A model generated the notes under the pieces. The model was given only the letters and a program-made list of their open reading frames with translations. It was not told the DNA's origin and did not search any database. A stretch of DNA of 64,000 nt from Reticulitermes speratus. Its lineage: Eukaryota > Arthropoda > Insecta > Blattodea > Rhinotermitidae. The position numbers and the translations under genes were made by a program. The stretch is from positions 44,635,635-44,699,634 of the forward strand of contig JAJKFL010000005.1 in the NCBI GenBank assembly GCA_021186555.1, given 5' to 3'. The stretch's first letter is position 1. Every line of letters starts with the position of its first letter. Below, piece by piece: positions 46,859 through 53,599 of the stretch.

Positions 46859-48863
46859 AATTATTATTATTATTATTTATTTATTTACATATACTGAAAA
46901 CCAGTCTCTTAACAGTTAAGTTTTTACTGGATAGGTGTAAGTTCATAATTTTTCCACTACTGTGTGATGAGATGAGTGGGAAGTTTCTGTTCAAAACACA
47001 TTCAGCAAACATTCTTGCCACAAAGTAGAGTCCCAGTATTGATTTTTTTTTCACATGCGGTCAAAAGTGCTTGATGTAGGCTAAGTCCTAGAACTTCTGT
47101 AATATAACTAATACAGATTTCATATTCCTTGCTTGGTTGCTTGAATTGTTGTTTCATGATTCAACATTGTAGTTATTTTACTAAATGTGGAATTTTTGTG
47201 ATTGGTTGAATAGAAATGTTTGAAATTACATTTTCTTCTGACCTACCATTGAACTGCCTGTCTCTCATCACCATCCTGCCTCCCGTAAATATGTGTGAGA
47301 TCAGTGGCGTATGGTGCTAAGGGAGGCGCAGTGGTTGCTTATCTTCTAGGTGTTTCCAGAATTTGAGAAATACCTCATGAGAAGGAGATCATAATGAATG
47401 TGCAGTTACATAATCCAAGTGGAATTTGTAGACAAGTTTTTTCCATGTGCTGTACTAGGCCATGGAAAAGAAAAGCCCAGTGGATGGTGAGAGTTAATTG
47501 TCCTCAGTTATTTCTCCTTTTTGCCTACTGTGGTATTTCCTCGAACCCTCTCTGGCCCACCATAAAACAGCCAACTATCAGAGGCTATTATTACTACTGA
47601 CATTCGAGTGAAAATAATGGCTAAAAATGAATGTAGTTAAGTGCACTGAAGGGGAAGTATAAGAGCTTGAAGGAAATTTTGAGGGGTTCAGTCCATGGGT
47701 TTGTTTTCTGTGGTCACAGTATTGACACAGACTTAACTTCCCTTGCTGATAAAGCAATACTTACAGGCAGGTGATTCATATCATTCCTAGAATTTTCTGT
47801 GCATGACAAATTTTTATAAAGCTTTAAACTAATACCTAAAAGACTTTATCACCCAGATGTTTGCAGATTTAACATGTTCAATGTTATTGCAGCATCAGCA
47901 ACTGCTGGGTATCCTAGGCCAAGCCTTCTTCCTCCTAGAGAAGCCGCTCTAGGGTTGCATCATCCATCAGACATTTTGGGGCGCGGTGGGCCAGGTTATG
48001 CAGATCAGCTGGCTCATCAGGTATAATCTTTCAACAAGACAGTGTGCAGTAAAATGTAGAGGTTTATTTTGCCTGGTCTGAGTCATTTGTGTTTTAAGGA
48101 TGTGCAGGCCGTTTGAAATTTGAACTGCTCAGAAGTTGTATATGCATTTTATTTCCAAGTTTCAGTTTAAAGTTTGTTGTTTACGAATACAGATATTTAG
48201 TGTTCAGGGACTTTAGGATTGATGGGTGTGTTCAAATGCAGGATTAACAATGAGCCTGTTTTTTTGAGAATAGGGGATTTTAAATCTGGGAAATTTAAAA
48301 TTCTCTATTTTGGGATGATAGACTATTATTTTCATATGTCTGTTTTAACTTTGAGGATAATGATGTTAGTGATGAAGAAAGTTGTGTGCTCAGCCAGTTG
48401 GACTGCACACATACAGTCACAGTATTAAAGCACACAGATGGTGAAGGTTGAGAGTATCGTCAGTGTTCATTGACAGAATATTTTCACAAATTCTCAAGCT
48501 TTTGTAAATTCAGTTTTGCAAATGATGTGTACAAATCATCACCATCCTGAATACAGCATCTCTTATCACTGTACTAATAATGGTTTGTTGTGTTGACAGC
48601 TCTCAGCACAGGCTGCAGCCCATGAGCAGTTGCAGCGTCAGATGTTGCTGGAGAGGGAGCGATTTCCACATCCACATCCCTCCCTTGTTGCTCAGCATGA
48701 GGAATACCTGAGGTAAATGTCCAAAACAATGTTTGCAGCTTATGGAGAAAGTGTCTTCCAGTGTAGCGCTGTTTGTCACAGTTGTTTTGATGTGTAGGCA
48801 ACAGCGGAACGTGAGATGAAGGTGCGGGCACTGGAGGAGGCTGCAAGGGGATCACGACCTTAA
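18053..48863 (+). CDS. Gug: Grunge / Atrophin (RERE orthologue), 22 coding exons
   Basis: Nuclear co-repressor that binds nuclear receptors such as Tailless and recruits histone deacetylase and methyltransferase activity. Exons join with consistent phases to about 2183 residues once six missing bases are allowed; Drosophila Gug is of similar length. Domain order: [15 protein letters not shown] start, ELM2 (about residues 10-110), SANT (about 125-185), GATA-like finger (C-x2-C ... C-x2-C, about 250-290), long Ser/Pro/His/Gln-rich middle with several lysine-SUMO-type motifs (IKLEP, VKEEM, IKKEP, IKQEI, VKSEP), the Atrophin box [18 protein letters not shown], and Arg/Glu-rich helices. No BAH domain is seen, unlike vertebrate RERE but like the fly protein. 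A later in-frame ATG at 18365 seems less likely as start, because the exon before it matches RERE exactly. Confidence 0.93.
18338..18574 (+). CDS. Gug: Gug exon, ELM2 domain
   Basis: Acceptor TACCCAG, donor GTGAGT; 237 bases, phase 0. Encodes [17 protein letters not shown] and the ELM2 signature [20 protein letters not shown] followed by [14 protein letters not shown]. Confidence 0.93.
18575..19128 (+). other. Gug intron, possible short palindromic repeat remnant
   Basis: GTAGATAGGTGTCAGCACGC near 18649 and CAGGGTAGAAG near 18690 resemble the short palindromic family; otherwise nothing is recognised. Confidence 0.35.
19129..19625 (+). repeat. ~500-bp dispersed repeat, copy 1 (partner at 45041)
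   Basis: Begins AGGTGCATTTGCATAATTGC. Shares, in order, CTGACAAGAATAA, TTTACATGAAGAC, TTTCAGACAAAAGTTGTAGA and TACAGCCAGACAG with 45041-45575, same orientation, both in Gug introns. No coding frame or terminal repeat is visible; class unknown. Confidence 0.75.
20091..20189 (+). CDS. Gug: Gug exon, ELM2 end to SANT start
   Basis: Acceptor TTTGTTTCAG, donor GTAAGG; 33 codons: [20 protein letters not shown], then [10 protein letters not shown], entering the SANT domain. Confidence 0.92.
20285..20365 (+). CDS. Gug: Gug exon, SANT core
   Basis: Acceptor GTTGCAG, donor GTGAGT; 27 codons: [20 protein letters not shown], then LLPHKDT. The aromatic positions of SANT helix 2 are kept. Confidence 0.93.
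20800..21185. repeat. Fold-back element with degenerate hammerhead-like cores (element F)
   Basis: Imperfect inverted repeat: left TTAATTGCATGTCCTATCAG matches the right end read in reverse near 21160-21140. Plus-strand core at 21075-21116: TGTCC, TTGAGGA, ..., GGCCAAAAC, ATGT, T, GGACA; stem I TGTCC/GGACA is perfect over 5 bp although C3 and G12 are changed. Sits between the SANT exons of Gug. Confidence 0.6.
21332..21494 (+). CDS. Gug: Gug exon, SANT end and basic tail
   Basis: Acceptor CATTTCAG, donor GTATTA. Encodes [18 protein letters not shown], then an Arg-rich stretch ([17 protein letters not shown]). Ends after one base of a codon. Confidence 0.92.
21747..21940 (+). repeat. Dispersed repeat, copy 2 (partner at 13197)
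   Basis: Same block order as 13197-13395 (TTTATTTTGTATGGTTAGGC, TCATAATTTTATCTTTTTCT, AAATTTAAATATCCA). A SINE-like copy follows immediately. Confidence 0.6.
21938..22165 (-). repeat. tRNA-derived SINE-like copy (family 1)
   Basis: On the minus strand: B-box-like GATTCAAATCTC, then TTTTCTGTGGTTTTCCTTAG and the tail CTTCCACATCCTTTCCAACT, CTCCTACCATTTGATAG. Same family as 13985-14215 and 6245-6388. Confidence 0.6.
22166..25392 (+). other. Gug intron with low-complexity runs
   Basis: Holds a short palindromic repeat remnant (22700-22778, ending CACATCCCAGAA), a TTG run at 22779-22798, a GA-rich stretch at 23765-23830 and a GGT/GAT microsatellite at 24466-24506. Between them I see no exon; the 128-codon ORF at 24264 is compositionally repeat-driven. 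Confidence 0.5.
25393..25434 (+). CDS. Gug: Gug small exon (42 bases)
   Basis: Acceptor TTTTGCAG, donor GTAAGT. Reads [13 protein letters not shown] with a split codon at each end; corresponds in position to the RERE segment between SANT and the acidic stretch. Phase 1 in and out, so it could be skipped without a frameshift. Confidence 0.75.
25785..25935 (+). repeat. SINE-like copy (family 3)
   Basis: GGGGCATGAAGCTGACCACA followed by CACCTCCATG and a MAEVKN-like GCTGAGAATGTGTAGAATTG matches 52470-52795 and 53600-53830. Confidence 0.5.
26778..26912. repeat. Short palindromic repeat copy
   Basis: GTGGTAGATAGGTACCAACA at the left and TTGGTACCTATTTACCAGAC at the right form an inverted repeat around CCTTTAAGATGAAGGCAGC; ends CATGGTATCATCCCAAATTA. 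Confidence 0.6.
27640..27745 (+). repeat. Dispersed repeat, copy 1 (partner at 45690)
   Basis: TTTCCCATTCAGTTACTCAG, CTGCTAGGGCCACAGAG and CTTGAACCATA are shared with 45690-45800. Family unknown. Confidence 0.55.
27783..27875. repeat. Short palindromic repeat, internally deleted copy
   Basis: Begins GTCTTCTGGAATGGGAAGCC, contains GGTTACCAACATTTGGAAGC, and ends ACTGCACAGTGTCACATCTC. Confidence 0.5.
27876..28736 (+). other. Gug intron, nothing recognised
   Basis: AT-rich, no repeat boundary or coding signal seen. Confidence 0.4.
28737..28829 (+). CDS. Gug: Gug exon, acidic stretch and first half of GATA-type finger
   Basis: Acceptor TTTTTCAG, donor GTAAGC. Encodes [20 protein letters not shown] and [11 protein letters not shown], the first Cys pair of the finger. 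Confidence 0.9.
28981..29194 (+). CDS. Gug: Gug exon, second half of finger, with apparent 1-base deletion
   Basis: Acceptor CTGGCCAG, donor GTGACA. Starts [20 protein letters not shown], then AYCKKYG. The frame breaks at the GGG at 29061-29063; one more G continues as [20 protein letters not shown] and on to [10 protein letters not shown], matching RERE (KKYGELPP). Length 214 plus one base gives the phase the next exon needs. Confidence 0.88.
29738..30668 (+). mobile_element. Degenerate LINE (non-LTR retrotransposon) 3' part
   Basis: Reading across many frameshifts and stops, the plus strand shows reverse transcriptase remnants: a [11 protein letters not shown] start near 29753, [20 protein letters not shown], then [20 protein letters not shown], where the catalytic Y-x-D-D has become YTND. 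It continues through a tail with [12 protein letters not shown]. The 3' end repeats a [12 protein letters not shown] tail also seen at 57255-57640 and 61080-61445. It inserted in a Gug intron and ends just before the next exon. Confidence 0.8.
30724..30846 (+). CDS. Gug: Gug exon, Lys/Ser-rich linker
   Basis: Acceptor ACGTTGCAG, donor GTTAGT; 41 codons: [20 protein letters not shown], ending SPSDKSKKK. Lies only about 55 bases after the end of an old LINE insertion. Confidence 0.88.
31181..32935 (-). mobile_element. piggyBac-like transposon, deleted, with TTAA target duplication
   Basis: TTAA at 31181-31184 and 32932-32935 flank termini CCCTTTAACGCCGGA and (reverse) CCCTTTCCTGCCGAACG, so the inverted repeats agree at 10 of 13 positions. 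The inner end has two copies of GACCACTATA-type sequence. Length 1755 bases is shorter than a full-length element. The minus strand has the C-terminal transposase part only. Confidence 0.88.
31522..32230 (-). pseudogene. piggyBac transposase, C-terminal fragment, frameshifted
   Basis: Minus-strand reading starts in a [19 protein letters not shown] stretch, goes on with [40 protein letters not shown] and [20 protein letters not shown], all characteristic of the last part of the DDE_Tnp_1_7 domain (the third catalytic Asp region). After a C/G homopolymer at 31731-31746 the frame is lost. A Cys-rich C-terminal domain (RCRVC, then CAKC and LCMVPC in another frame) ends at 31522. The N-terminal two thirds are missing. 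Confidence 0.85.
32936..33597 (+). other. Gug intron, nothing recognised
   Basis: Contains a CA-rich stretch near 33090-33120 only. Confidence 0.4.
33598..33790 (-). repeat. tRNA-derived SINE-like copy (family 2)
   Basis: The minus strand carries GGTTCAATTCCTGGC, a polymerase III B-box match, near 33720-33705. The body has the CAACTGCCTATTCTGTGAAT type sequence. Similar B-box blocks occur at 51590-51870 and 57770-57945. Confidence 0.5.
34140..34253 (+). CDS. Gug: Gug exon, basic nuclear-localisation-like segment
   Basis: Acceptor TGTTCACAG, donor GTGAGT; 38 codons: [20 protein letters not shown], then [17 protein letters not shown] and FKRKR look like nuclear localisation signals. Confidence 0.9.
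34254..34929 (+). other. Gug intron, nothing recognised
   Basis: AT-rich intron before the giant exon; no element identified. Confidence 0.5.
34930..38530 (+). CDS. Gug: Gug giant low-complexity exon with four apparent 1-base deletions
   Basis: Acceptor CCTTTTAG, donor GTATGA; 3601 bases, about 1200 codons of Ser/Pro/Gln/His-rich sequence. It includes D-x-R-Q repeats (36142-36375), lysine motifs VKEEM (35730), IKLEP (35893) and IKKEP (36966), and the His/Tyr/Pro-rich block [20 protein letters not shown] near 37530-37590. The frame shifts by one between 36616 and 36634, again near 36715 (restoring [20 protein letters not shown]), and twice between 37940 and 37975. Four missing bases reconcile the exon length with its flanking phases. 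Confidence 0.87.
36142..36375 (+). repeat. Coding D-x-R-Q repeats in Gug
   Basis: About ten irregular repeats of 6-12 residues built around Asp-(Ile/Met/Leu/Val/Ser)-Arg-Gln or -Arg-Gly, for example [20 protein letters not shown] and [13 protein letters not shown]. Imperfect at DNA level, so they are old expansions. Confidence 0.75.
38531..39076 (+). other. Gug intron, first part
   Basis: Contains GTCATGAAACTTGGTATGAA near 39023, reminiscent of other dispersed repeats; otherwise nothing recognised. Confidence 0.4.
39077..39791 (+). mobile_element. pogo/Tigger-like DNA transposon, internally deleted (copy 2)
   Basis: Same inverted termini as copy 1 at 2648-3561 (TACCGTATATTCTCGAATC ... GATTCGAGAATATACGGTA), opposite orientation. 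The transposase start at 39379 is almost identical to copy 1, but a TAA replaces a Glu codon at about residue 19 (AAACGTTAAGTT), and the part after [11 protein letters not shown] is deleted. High identity with copy 1 suggests both inserted fairly recently. In a Gug intron. Confidence 0.87.
40374..40516 (+). CDS. Gug: Gug exon, Gln-rich
   Basis: Acceptor TGTTACAG, donor GTCTGT. Encodes [20 protein letters not shown], then [20 protein letters not shown]; a CAG/CAA run gives six Gln. Confidence 0.85.
40517..41430 (+). other. Gug intron with a fold-back half-arm
   Basis: At 40895-40945 the minus strand has GGCTGATGATGCTTAGGCAG, the start of a hammerhead-like core without its 3' half. No partner arm is seen nearby. 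Confidence 0.35.
41431..41662 (+). CDS. Gug: Gug exon, VKSEP and SPEP segment
   Basis: Acceptor CTTTCCAG, donor GTGAGT. Encodes [19 protein letters not shown] and later [20 protein letters not shown], equivalent to the RERE RSPSPEP block just before the Atrophin box. Confidence 0.9.
42296..42545 (+). repeat. Degenerate ~70-90-bp tandem repeat next to the Atrophin-box exon
   Basis: Three units: near 42303 (ACCTGGTTAGAACATGATTT), 42370 (ACCTGGCTAGAACAGTACCT) and 42465 (AACCAGACTTCATAGAACAT). Each is followed by a stretch of the type ATTAGCAATGTGTACCAG. The array ends about 25 bases before the acceptor of the exon at 42570. Confidence 0.6.
42570..42738 (+). CDS. Gug: Gug exon, Atrophin box and charged helix
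   Basis: Acceptor GGCTTCCAG, donor GTAAGC. Encodes [20 protein letters not shown], then [20 protein letters not shown], matching the RERE RFYKHLDRG-YNSCARTDL region, a nuclear-receptor-binding part of Atrophins. Confidence 0.94.
42965..43101 (+). CDS. Gug: Gug exon, TPALRQLSEYARP lead-in
   Basis: Acceptor ATATTTCAG, donor GTAATT. Encodes [20 protein letters not shown] and ends DTPALRQL, like RERE DTPALRTLSEYARP. Confidence 0.92.
43235..43480. repeat. Possible DNA-transposon remnant
   Basis: AGTATTCACCCAAATATGAG followed by ACAACTCCCCTTCCCAATC and a later GTGACCCCCAATTTTTCAGG resembles the paired ends of small cut-and-paste elements, but I cannot define termini. Confidence 0.3.
43481..44065 (+). 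other. Gug intron, nothing recognised
   Basis: A 94-codon ORF at 43597 has no family resemblance and no splice support. Confidence 0.4.
44066..44200 (+). CDS. Gug: Gug exon, SEYARP segment
   Basis: Acceptor GTTTTCAG, donor GTGGGT. Encodes [20 protein letters not shown] and [19 protein letters not shown]. Confidence 0.92.
44316..44483 (+). CDS. Gug: Gug exon, Arg-Glu repeat helix
   Basis: Acceptor TATTGCAG, donor GTATGT. Encodes [20 protein letters not shown], the RE-dipeptide stretch that names RERE, then [11 protein letters not shown]. Confidence 0.93.
44560..44690 (+). CDS. Gug: Gug exon, YPGLGPGG segment
   Basis: Acceptor TGTTGCAG, donor GTGAGA. Encodes [20 protein letters not shown] and [12 protein letters not shown], like RERE LNPLERERLAL. 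Confidence 0.9.
44809..44962. repeat. Short palindromic repeat copy
   Basis: GGTAAGTACCAGACTTTAAG, GAGGAACCTGCTACATCATC, then TACCCTGAAGATGGGGCCAG and GTGTCACGTCCCAGAACACT. CTGAAGA lies on the plus strand at 44882-44888. Confidence 0.6.
45041..45575 (+). repeat. ~500-bp dispersed repeat, copy 2 (partner at 19129)
   Basis: Begins AGGTGCATTTGCAAAATTGC and follows the same order of blocks as 19129-19625, including TTTCAGACAAAAGTTGTAGA. Confidence 0.75.
45690..45985 (+). repeat. Dispersed repeat, copy 2, abutting a splice acceptor
   Basis: TTTCCCATTCATTTACCCAG, CTTCTAGGGCCACAGGG and CTGAACCATAG match 27640-27745. The sequence continues as repeat-like DNA (the minus-strand ORF here has a [20 protein letters not shown] stretch familiar from insect repeats) to within about 15-20 bases of the exon at 46000. 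Confidence 0.5.
46000..46311 (+). CDS. Gug: Gug exon, [17 protein letters not shown] and His repeat
   Basis: Acceptor GTGTTGCAG, donor GTGAGT. Encodes a Gly/Pro stretch, then [20 protein letters not shown] (RERE: AERM...TSDPLARLQM), an alternating His stretch ([19 protein letters not shown]) and polyAla. The acceptor lies within a few dozen bases of repeat-derived sequence. Confidence 0.93.
46312..47892 (+). other. Gug intron with compound microsatellite
   Basis: A (CTT)n-(CT)n-(ATT)n run fills 46797-46882. Several near-repeats of GTAAGTTCATAATTTTTC (46588, 46713, 46937) suggest a weak ~100-300-bp tandem structure. No exon seen. Confidence 0.55.
47893..48020 (+). CDS. Gug: Gug exon, [11 protein letters not shown] segment
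   Basis: Acceptor TTATTGCAG, donor GTATAA. Encodes [20 protein letters not shown] and [20 protein letters not shown]. Confidence 0.88.
48021..48599 (+). other. Gug intron, nothing recognised
   Basis: AT-rich intron; no element or alternative exon is evident. Confidence 0.5.
48600..48712 (+). CDS. Gug: Gug exon, [14 protein letters not shown] helix
   Basis: Acceptor TGTTGACAG, donor GTAAAT. Encodes [20 protein letters not shown], then [10 protein letters not shown], resembling the end of RERE. Confidence 0.9.
48798..48863 (+). CDS. Gug: Gug last coding exon, with apparent 1-base deletion
   Basis: Acceptor GATGTGTAG. As written the frame hits TGA at once (RQQRNVR-stop). With one more G at 48806-48807 it reads [19 protein letters not shown] and stops at TAA 48861-48863, and 66 plus one bases gives whole codons. 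The charged C-terminus fits the Atrophin family. Confidence 0.78.
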   Translation, partial: ATAEREMKVRALEEAARGSRP

Positions 48864-49345
48864 ACTGATGATGTCCCATCAGTTGGATATTGACTGCCAT
48901 CCTGGTGAGGCTCAGTCAGTTTGTAAACAGAATCTGCTCTTCTCTTAAGAGAGCTTCCTCTGGTTCCACATTCAGTCAGTTCTTTTGGGGAGGGAGGATT
49001 CTGTTCAACCTCATCCTTTAGACACATTCATTATAGAACTGATTTGTTGTGTTTGGTTTCTTTTCTTCTGCATCTTGTTGCACGCAGTTGATGTTTCTGA
49101 GGTCTCACCTTACCCTTGTTAGGCTTATATGTTTTCATAAGCATTTTGTTGAACCCCCTGCCCCCACCCATCAGAAAAAAAATTGCAAGAAGTGATACAC
49201 ATATGTACATAATTATAAGAAAAGAAAATTTAGTGTAATGTCTGTACACTTGTTGTGTGATGTAACATTTTAAAATCTGATAATCTGTCTCTTTAAGTAT
49301 GAGGTATTCCAGAAGTGAAGTTGTTGAAAATAAATTTGTACTGAG
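48864..49345 (+). other. Gug: Gug 3' UTR (candidate)
   Basis: Follows the Gug stop. The first AATAAA signal is at 49329-49334, which would give a UTR of about 480 bases. No other coding signal. Confidence 0.5.
49329..49334 (+). terminator. Candidate Gug polyadenylation signal
   Basis: AATAAA on the gene strand, about 465 bases after the stop. Confidence 0.45.
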
Positions 49346-49587
49346 GCCGTGGAATGATGTCTCATGGATCAGCCTCATTCATGTCTCTTGAGCTGTTTGG
49401 CTTCCCCTTGCAGCTTATTTCTTTATATTCCTCCCCAGTCATGTTGGCATTATTTTCGCGTGAATGTTGGTAACGATAACCATGTAATAAGCGGTTTAGA
49501 CTGGCTGACATCAGCCAGGGGATCTGTAGAGAAATAAAACAGAGAGTGTGAAGCCTCAAGCATCATCACCACCACCACCATTCATGG

Positions 49588-50220
49588 TACAGTAATTCCT
49601 TAAATCCGGCATCCAATAATTCGGCACTCCTGATAGTCTGACACTTGAGGCAAGTAGTCCCAAGATCAGAAGTTGTGTCGCTAACACAGGCTTTCTCTGC
49701 AAGCAAGATACTTTAAGCTTGCATAATTTGGTATTGTACTACACCCTGGGGGCATTGCAAGTAACTAGCGTGTCACACCAATTGTTTGGCACAATATGTA
49801 GCATTACTTGGTTACTTGGAGGCTAGCTTTCACTGAGATAAAACCTCTATTACTCATTCTGGCCAACAGATGCCATTTGTGGAGTTTACATCACTAAAAT
49901 AGCTTTAGTACTATTACTAGACTATTAACATCACCAGCAATTTGTGTATAAGTATGTGTTTATTTTCATTTTACTACTGTGAGTTCTATTTTCATTGTGT
50001 TATATATGTTACTCTTTGCGGGAGCTATTATAATGGCCTCAGAATATCCAAAGATGAGTAAACAAGGTACTAGTGACAAGAGGAAACACATAACTTTTAA
50101 CGATTTCACTGAAACTTGAATTAATTAGGTCAGTATAAGTACCATCTGATAATCCAGAATATCAAATAACCTGGCACCTGTGCAGTCCCATGGGTGCCGG
50201 GTTAATGGTATTCTACTGTA
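49588..50220 (+). mobile_element. Tigger-like transposon remnant (copy 3)
   Basis: Starts TACAGTAATTCCTTAAATCC and ends GGGTTAATGGTATTCTACTG, giving matching inverted ends. Inside, ATAATGGCCTCAGAATATCC and AAACAAGGTACTAGTGACAA match the transposase start seen at 8530, then stops follow. Confidence 0.78.
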
Positions 50221-51589
50221 CTTGTTTCTCTGGCCCCAGTAGAGTGCATGTGCGTGACTGCAGCGTTGGCGTAACACTTTACATGTATCAAGTTGAAGTT
50301 AGTCATGGATGAGAAGCAGCATAAACTGTACAGTTTGCCTGTTAATGCAGATGTTCTTGTGATTGCAGGTGTTGCCAGGGAACTCGAACGTGTACACACT
50401 TCAATGCATATACACTTTTTTAATCTTTCAGTTTTGTGCGATGCAGGTGGAAAAAAGTAACAGCTGACTTGTTAAGCTGTTGAAACAGAAAATGGAAGGA
50501 TACTGAATATAAATCAAGGATTTAGTACAATTTTTAGTGCAGTTAAATAAAAGAGAAACAAAATTATAAGTATAATAATTATTATATTATTATTATTATT
50601 ATTACTATTATTATATAATCTTAAATGTAACTTTGAACTAAAAAGAAATAGCAAACAATAAATATTTTGTGACATTTTGTAGAGACACGGGTAAAGCTAA
50701 ATGTCAGAGGAATTTAACGTGCACTTAACAGAAGCTTTCAATATTTATCGTGTTATATCCTAGCCTATATTAACATGGTAGTGGTTTGTTCCCCATTACA
50801 AAATGCAATGGTCCTGCACAGCTCATAGTTGTAGTCATCAGTGTATTATGATATTTCACTTTGATATCATGGATCGTTCCATTTTGTGAACAAGGAATTA
50901 CCACTCGATCTGCGAGATGTGGCAGTCAGTGCATGAATAGGGCTGCCGTGTTAACATACGTAAGCAAATTTTCCTCTCTAAGTGTTGTCAAGTAAAAAGG
51001 TTTGATTAGTCAGGGCTACAGCAAGATGTCTAAATGTGAAGATATTTCCTTAAGTCTTCCGTGCATGATCATACAACTTTCCTTCCTGTTTCTCTTTTGT
51101 CTGGATTGGTTTCACTAATGAGTGGTTTGGGGCAGTGTTTCAAGTAGTGGTACCTTTAGGTTGTTTTGTGATCAGTGCAGTGCAGTGTCAAAAACACTAA
51201 ATGTAGGTTACTTCTTGGAAACGTCTGAAATGTAGGAAACTGGTCCATTGTGATAATGTATGTGGAATGCCACCCTGTCAGGTTTGTGATCCTTTAAATA
51301 TAATTAATGAAGTATATGGGGAGGGCAAGCCTCTGAACTGTTATATCTGTGAACTTGTTCATCTAGTATGTCCATGTATGATCAGTGTGGACCTTTCTAG
51401 CCTGTACCCAAGGTCAGGGCATAGAACCCATTTCTGAGGTGGGGATACTGATGGGACACATTATAAGATGTAGTGACCAAAACATTACAGATACGCCTGT
51501 CTTGTATAATTAATACTACATAAACATTTGTTTGAGATCAGATGTAAAGAAATTGATGAGGGAATTTAAACCTATCCTTGTAGAGGCCT
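50221..51589. other. Intergenic, nothing recognised beyond an ATT run
   Basis: An (ATT)n microsatellite lies at 50575-50622. No gene signal. Confidence 0.5.
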
Positions 51590-51870
51590 GGACAGACCCA
51601 TAGGGCTCCAGGAGGTTGTAGCTCCCAGAATTTCTAGACAATTGGCACACAAGGGCAGCAAGGTTGTCAGCCCTGTGCACCAACTGCCTTTACCTCCCAG
51701 CAATACTCCTGGTACCATTTCTGTTAGAGGCTGAATTAACCCCAGGGCCATAGTGCAGCTGGAAGGATTAAGTCAGTGAACAAGCTCAGTGACCCCATCT
51801 GGAATTGAACCCGCGACATTCCGGCTTGTAGCGCAGTGCCTGAACCGACTGTGCCACCATGTATCCCTAT
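51590..51870 (-). repeat. tRNA-derived SINE-like copy (family 2)
   Basis: Minus strand begins with a tRNA-like head (AGTCGGTTCAGGCACTGCGC), then GGGTTCAATTCCAGATGGGG with a good B box at about 51815-51804; the body runs to about 51590. Confidence 0.6.
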
Positions 51871-52039
51871 GAACGAAGTTAGATAGGACATAAATATTAT
51901 TTGCAGTGCAGTAAAGATGAAGTTTTCCTCTATGCTAAAGCATCACACTATCAAGGCACAAAGACAAAGCCCCATACACACAAGGTCAGGTGAGTGGCCT
52001 TATTGCAGCTATCTGTACCAAGAAGAGGCTGCCTTAACA

Positions 52040-52140
52040 GTTGCATAGGAGGTTAGGCAGGCCTCAGGTCTGGTCTGGATGTGATGATGAGAAAGTCTCT
52101 GTCCCTGCAGAGACTTGAACTCTTATTCAGCTTTGCTGAG
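52040..52140 (-). repeat. SINE-like fragment (family 2)
   Basis: Minus strand AGAGTTCAAGTCTCTGCAGG resembles the B-box region of the family; short and degraded. Confidence 0.35.
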
Positions 52141-52469
52141 TTAACCATTTTTAATTAAATTTGACAGATAGATAGGTGTTCAAGCTAGATGTGTTAATTC
52201 GTCAAAGTATTTAAACTGCAAAACCAGTGGGTGAATTGATTGGCATGTAATATGGTAGGTCAGTCTTGGACAGCAACATTAGAGACAGAGTGGCTCTGTA
52301 GCAGGTTTTCCTCATGATATTTTGTGTTGTCCAGTGGTAATCATCCTGCTGCACTGTACTTGTCTGTCTCTGGCCCCAGGTGTGTTCAGTTACCCTGACC
52401 AGGCAGTGCATTATCACAGTAAAAATATTGCATTCAACATGTAAAAATATGACTGTCAGCACTGTGGTG

Positions 52470-52795
52470 CCAGGAAGTTTAAAGTCCCCATTCTCAGACA
52501 GTTCAGCTGACTATGGGCCGATGGTGTGGGGTTCATATCATGGTAGGGGCAAGAGATTTTGTCTTCTCCAAGACCATGCAGACTGCCTCGGGGCCACTAA
52601 GCCTTCTATTCAGTAGGTACCGGGATTCTTTCCTGGAGGTAAAGTGGCTGGGGCATGAAGTTGACTGTTCACCTCCATCGAGTGCCAAGGTTAAGAGTGT
52701 GTGGAGGTATACCTTTACTCCCACACTGTCAGTATATGTCTTCATGGCATGGACAGGGACTTCACCTGCATCCCCCCCCCCCCCAGACTGTTAAG
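52470..52795 (+). repeat. SINE-like copy (family 3) ending in a C run
   Basis: CAGCTGACTATGGGCCGATG, GGTACCGGGATTCTTTCCTG, GGGGCATGAAGTTGACTGTT and ACCTCCATCGAGTGCCAAGG follow the order in the copies at 25785 and 53600. A run of ten C lies at 52771-52785. Confidence 0.6.
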
Positions 52796-53599
52796 GTTAA
52801 CCAGTATACTTGTGGCGAACAGAGAAATAAAAGTCTGTTTGTAGAACAATGTAAGATGAAAACTTAAAATGAAAAGTAGCATATAAAATGTTGTACAATC
52901 TTCTCACAGTTTGCAGTTTTATGATTTCACAAATTTTCCAAATGTTGAACAGAGTAACAAAAACATAACGTAGTATAGACACACAAAAGTTCCAGATCTG
53001 CACTTTTAAATCTTGGGACATAGTAACTTGCTATGCTCAAGGCATTATGCAGCTCTGATCATAGAATTGTATTCTGTGTAACATGAAATAGTCATAGTGG
53101 TGAAACTTTATTCTACATCTACAAGAACAGAATACAAGATATTGTAATGACAGAAATGCACTTTCAGGCCTTAATGAATAATTGTATGTTAATGGAGACT
53201 TAGCAGTGTAGGGGTAAGATGGCTGGATATGTGTGGTAAGGGTTTTGTGTTTGCAACCACAAAGAATAGTGTGAAGTTCTTCACATGCTTTTCCCTTCCC
53301 TTGCATGGATAAGACCAAACTGTACTTTTGTTCAGTGTCCTTATTAAGCTGTATATATCTGTTCTGTCTACCATCGTCGTCCTACTATTGGCTGTGGTGA
53401 AGTCCACCTGTGTGCCTACATTTTACAAATGGGCATATACAAGTACAGTTAATAGGGTTATATCTATAGGTATTACCATGATGTCCTGTAATGTGCAAAT
53501 ACAAAAACATTATTTGTAGGAAGCATGTGTAAAATTTGCATTTGTCTTGCACTTTAATTTGTCAGATTTTCTTGAATTGAGATAGCTCAGTCATTACAG

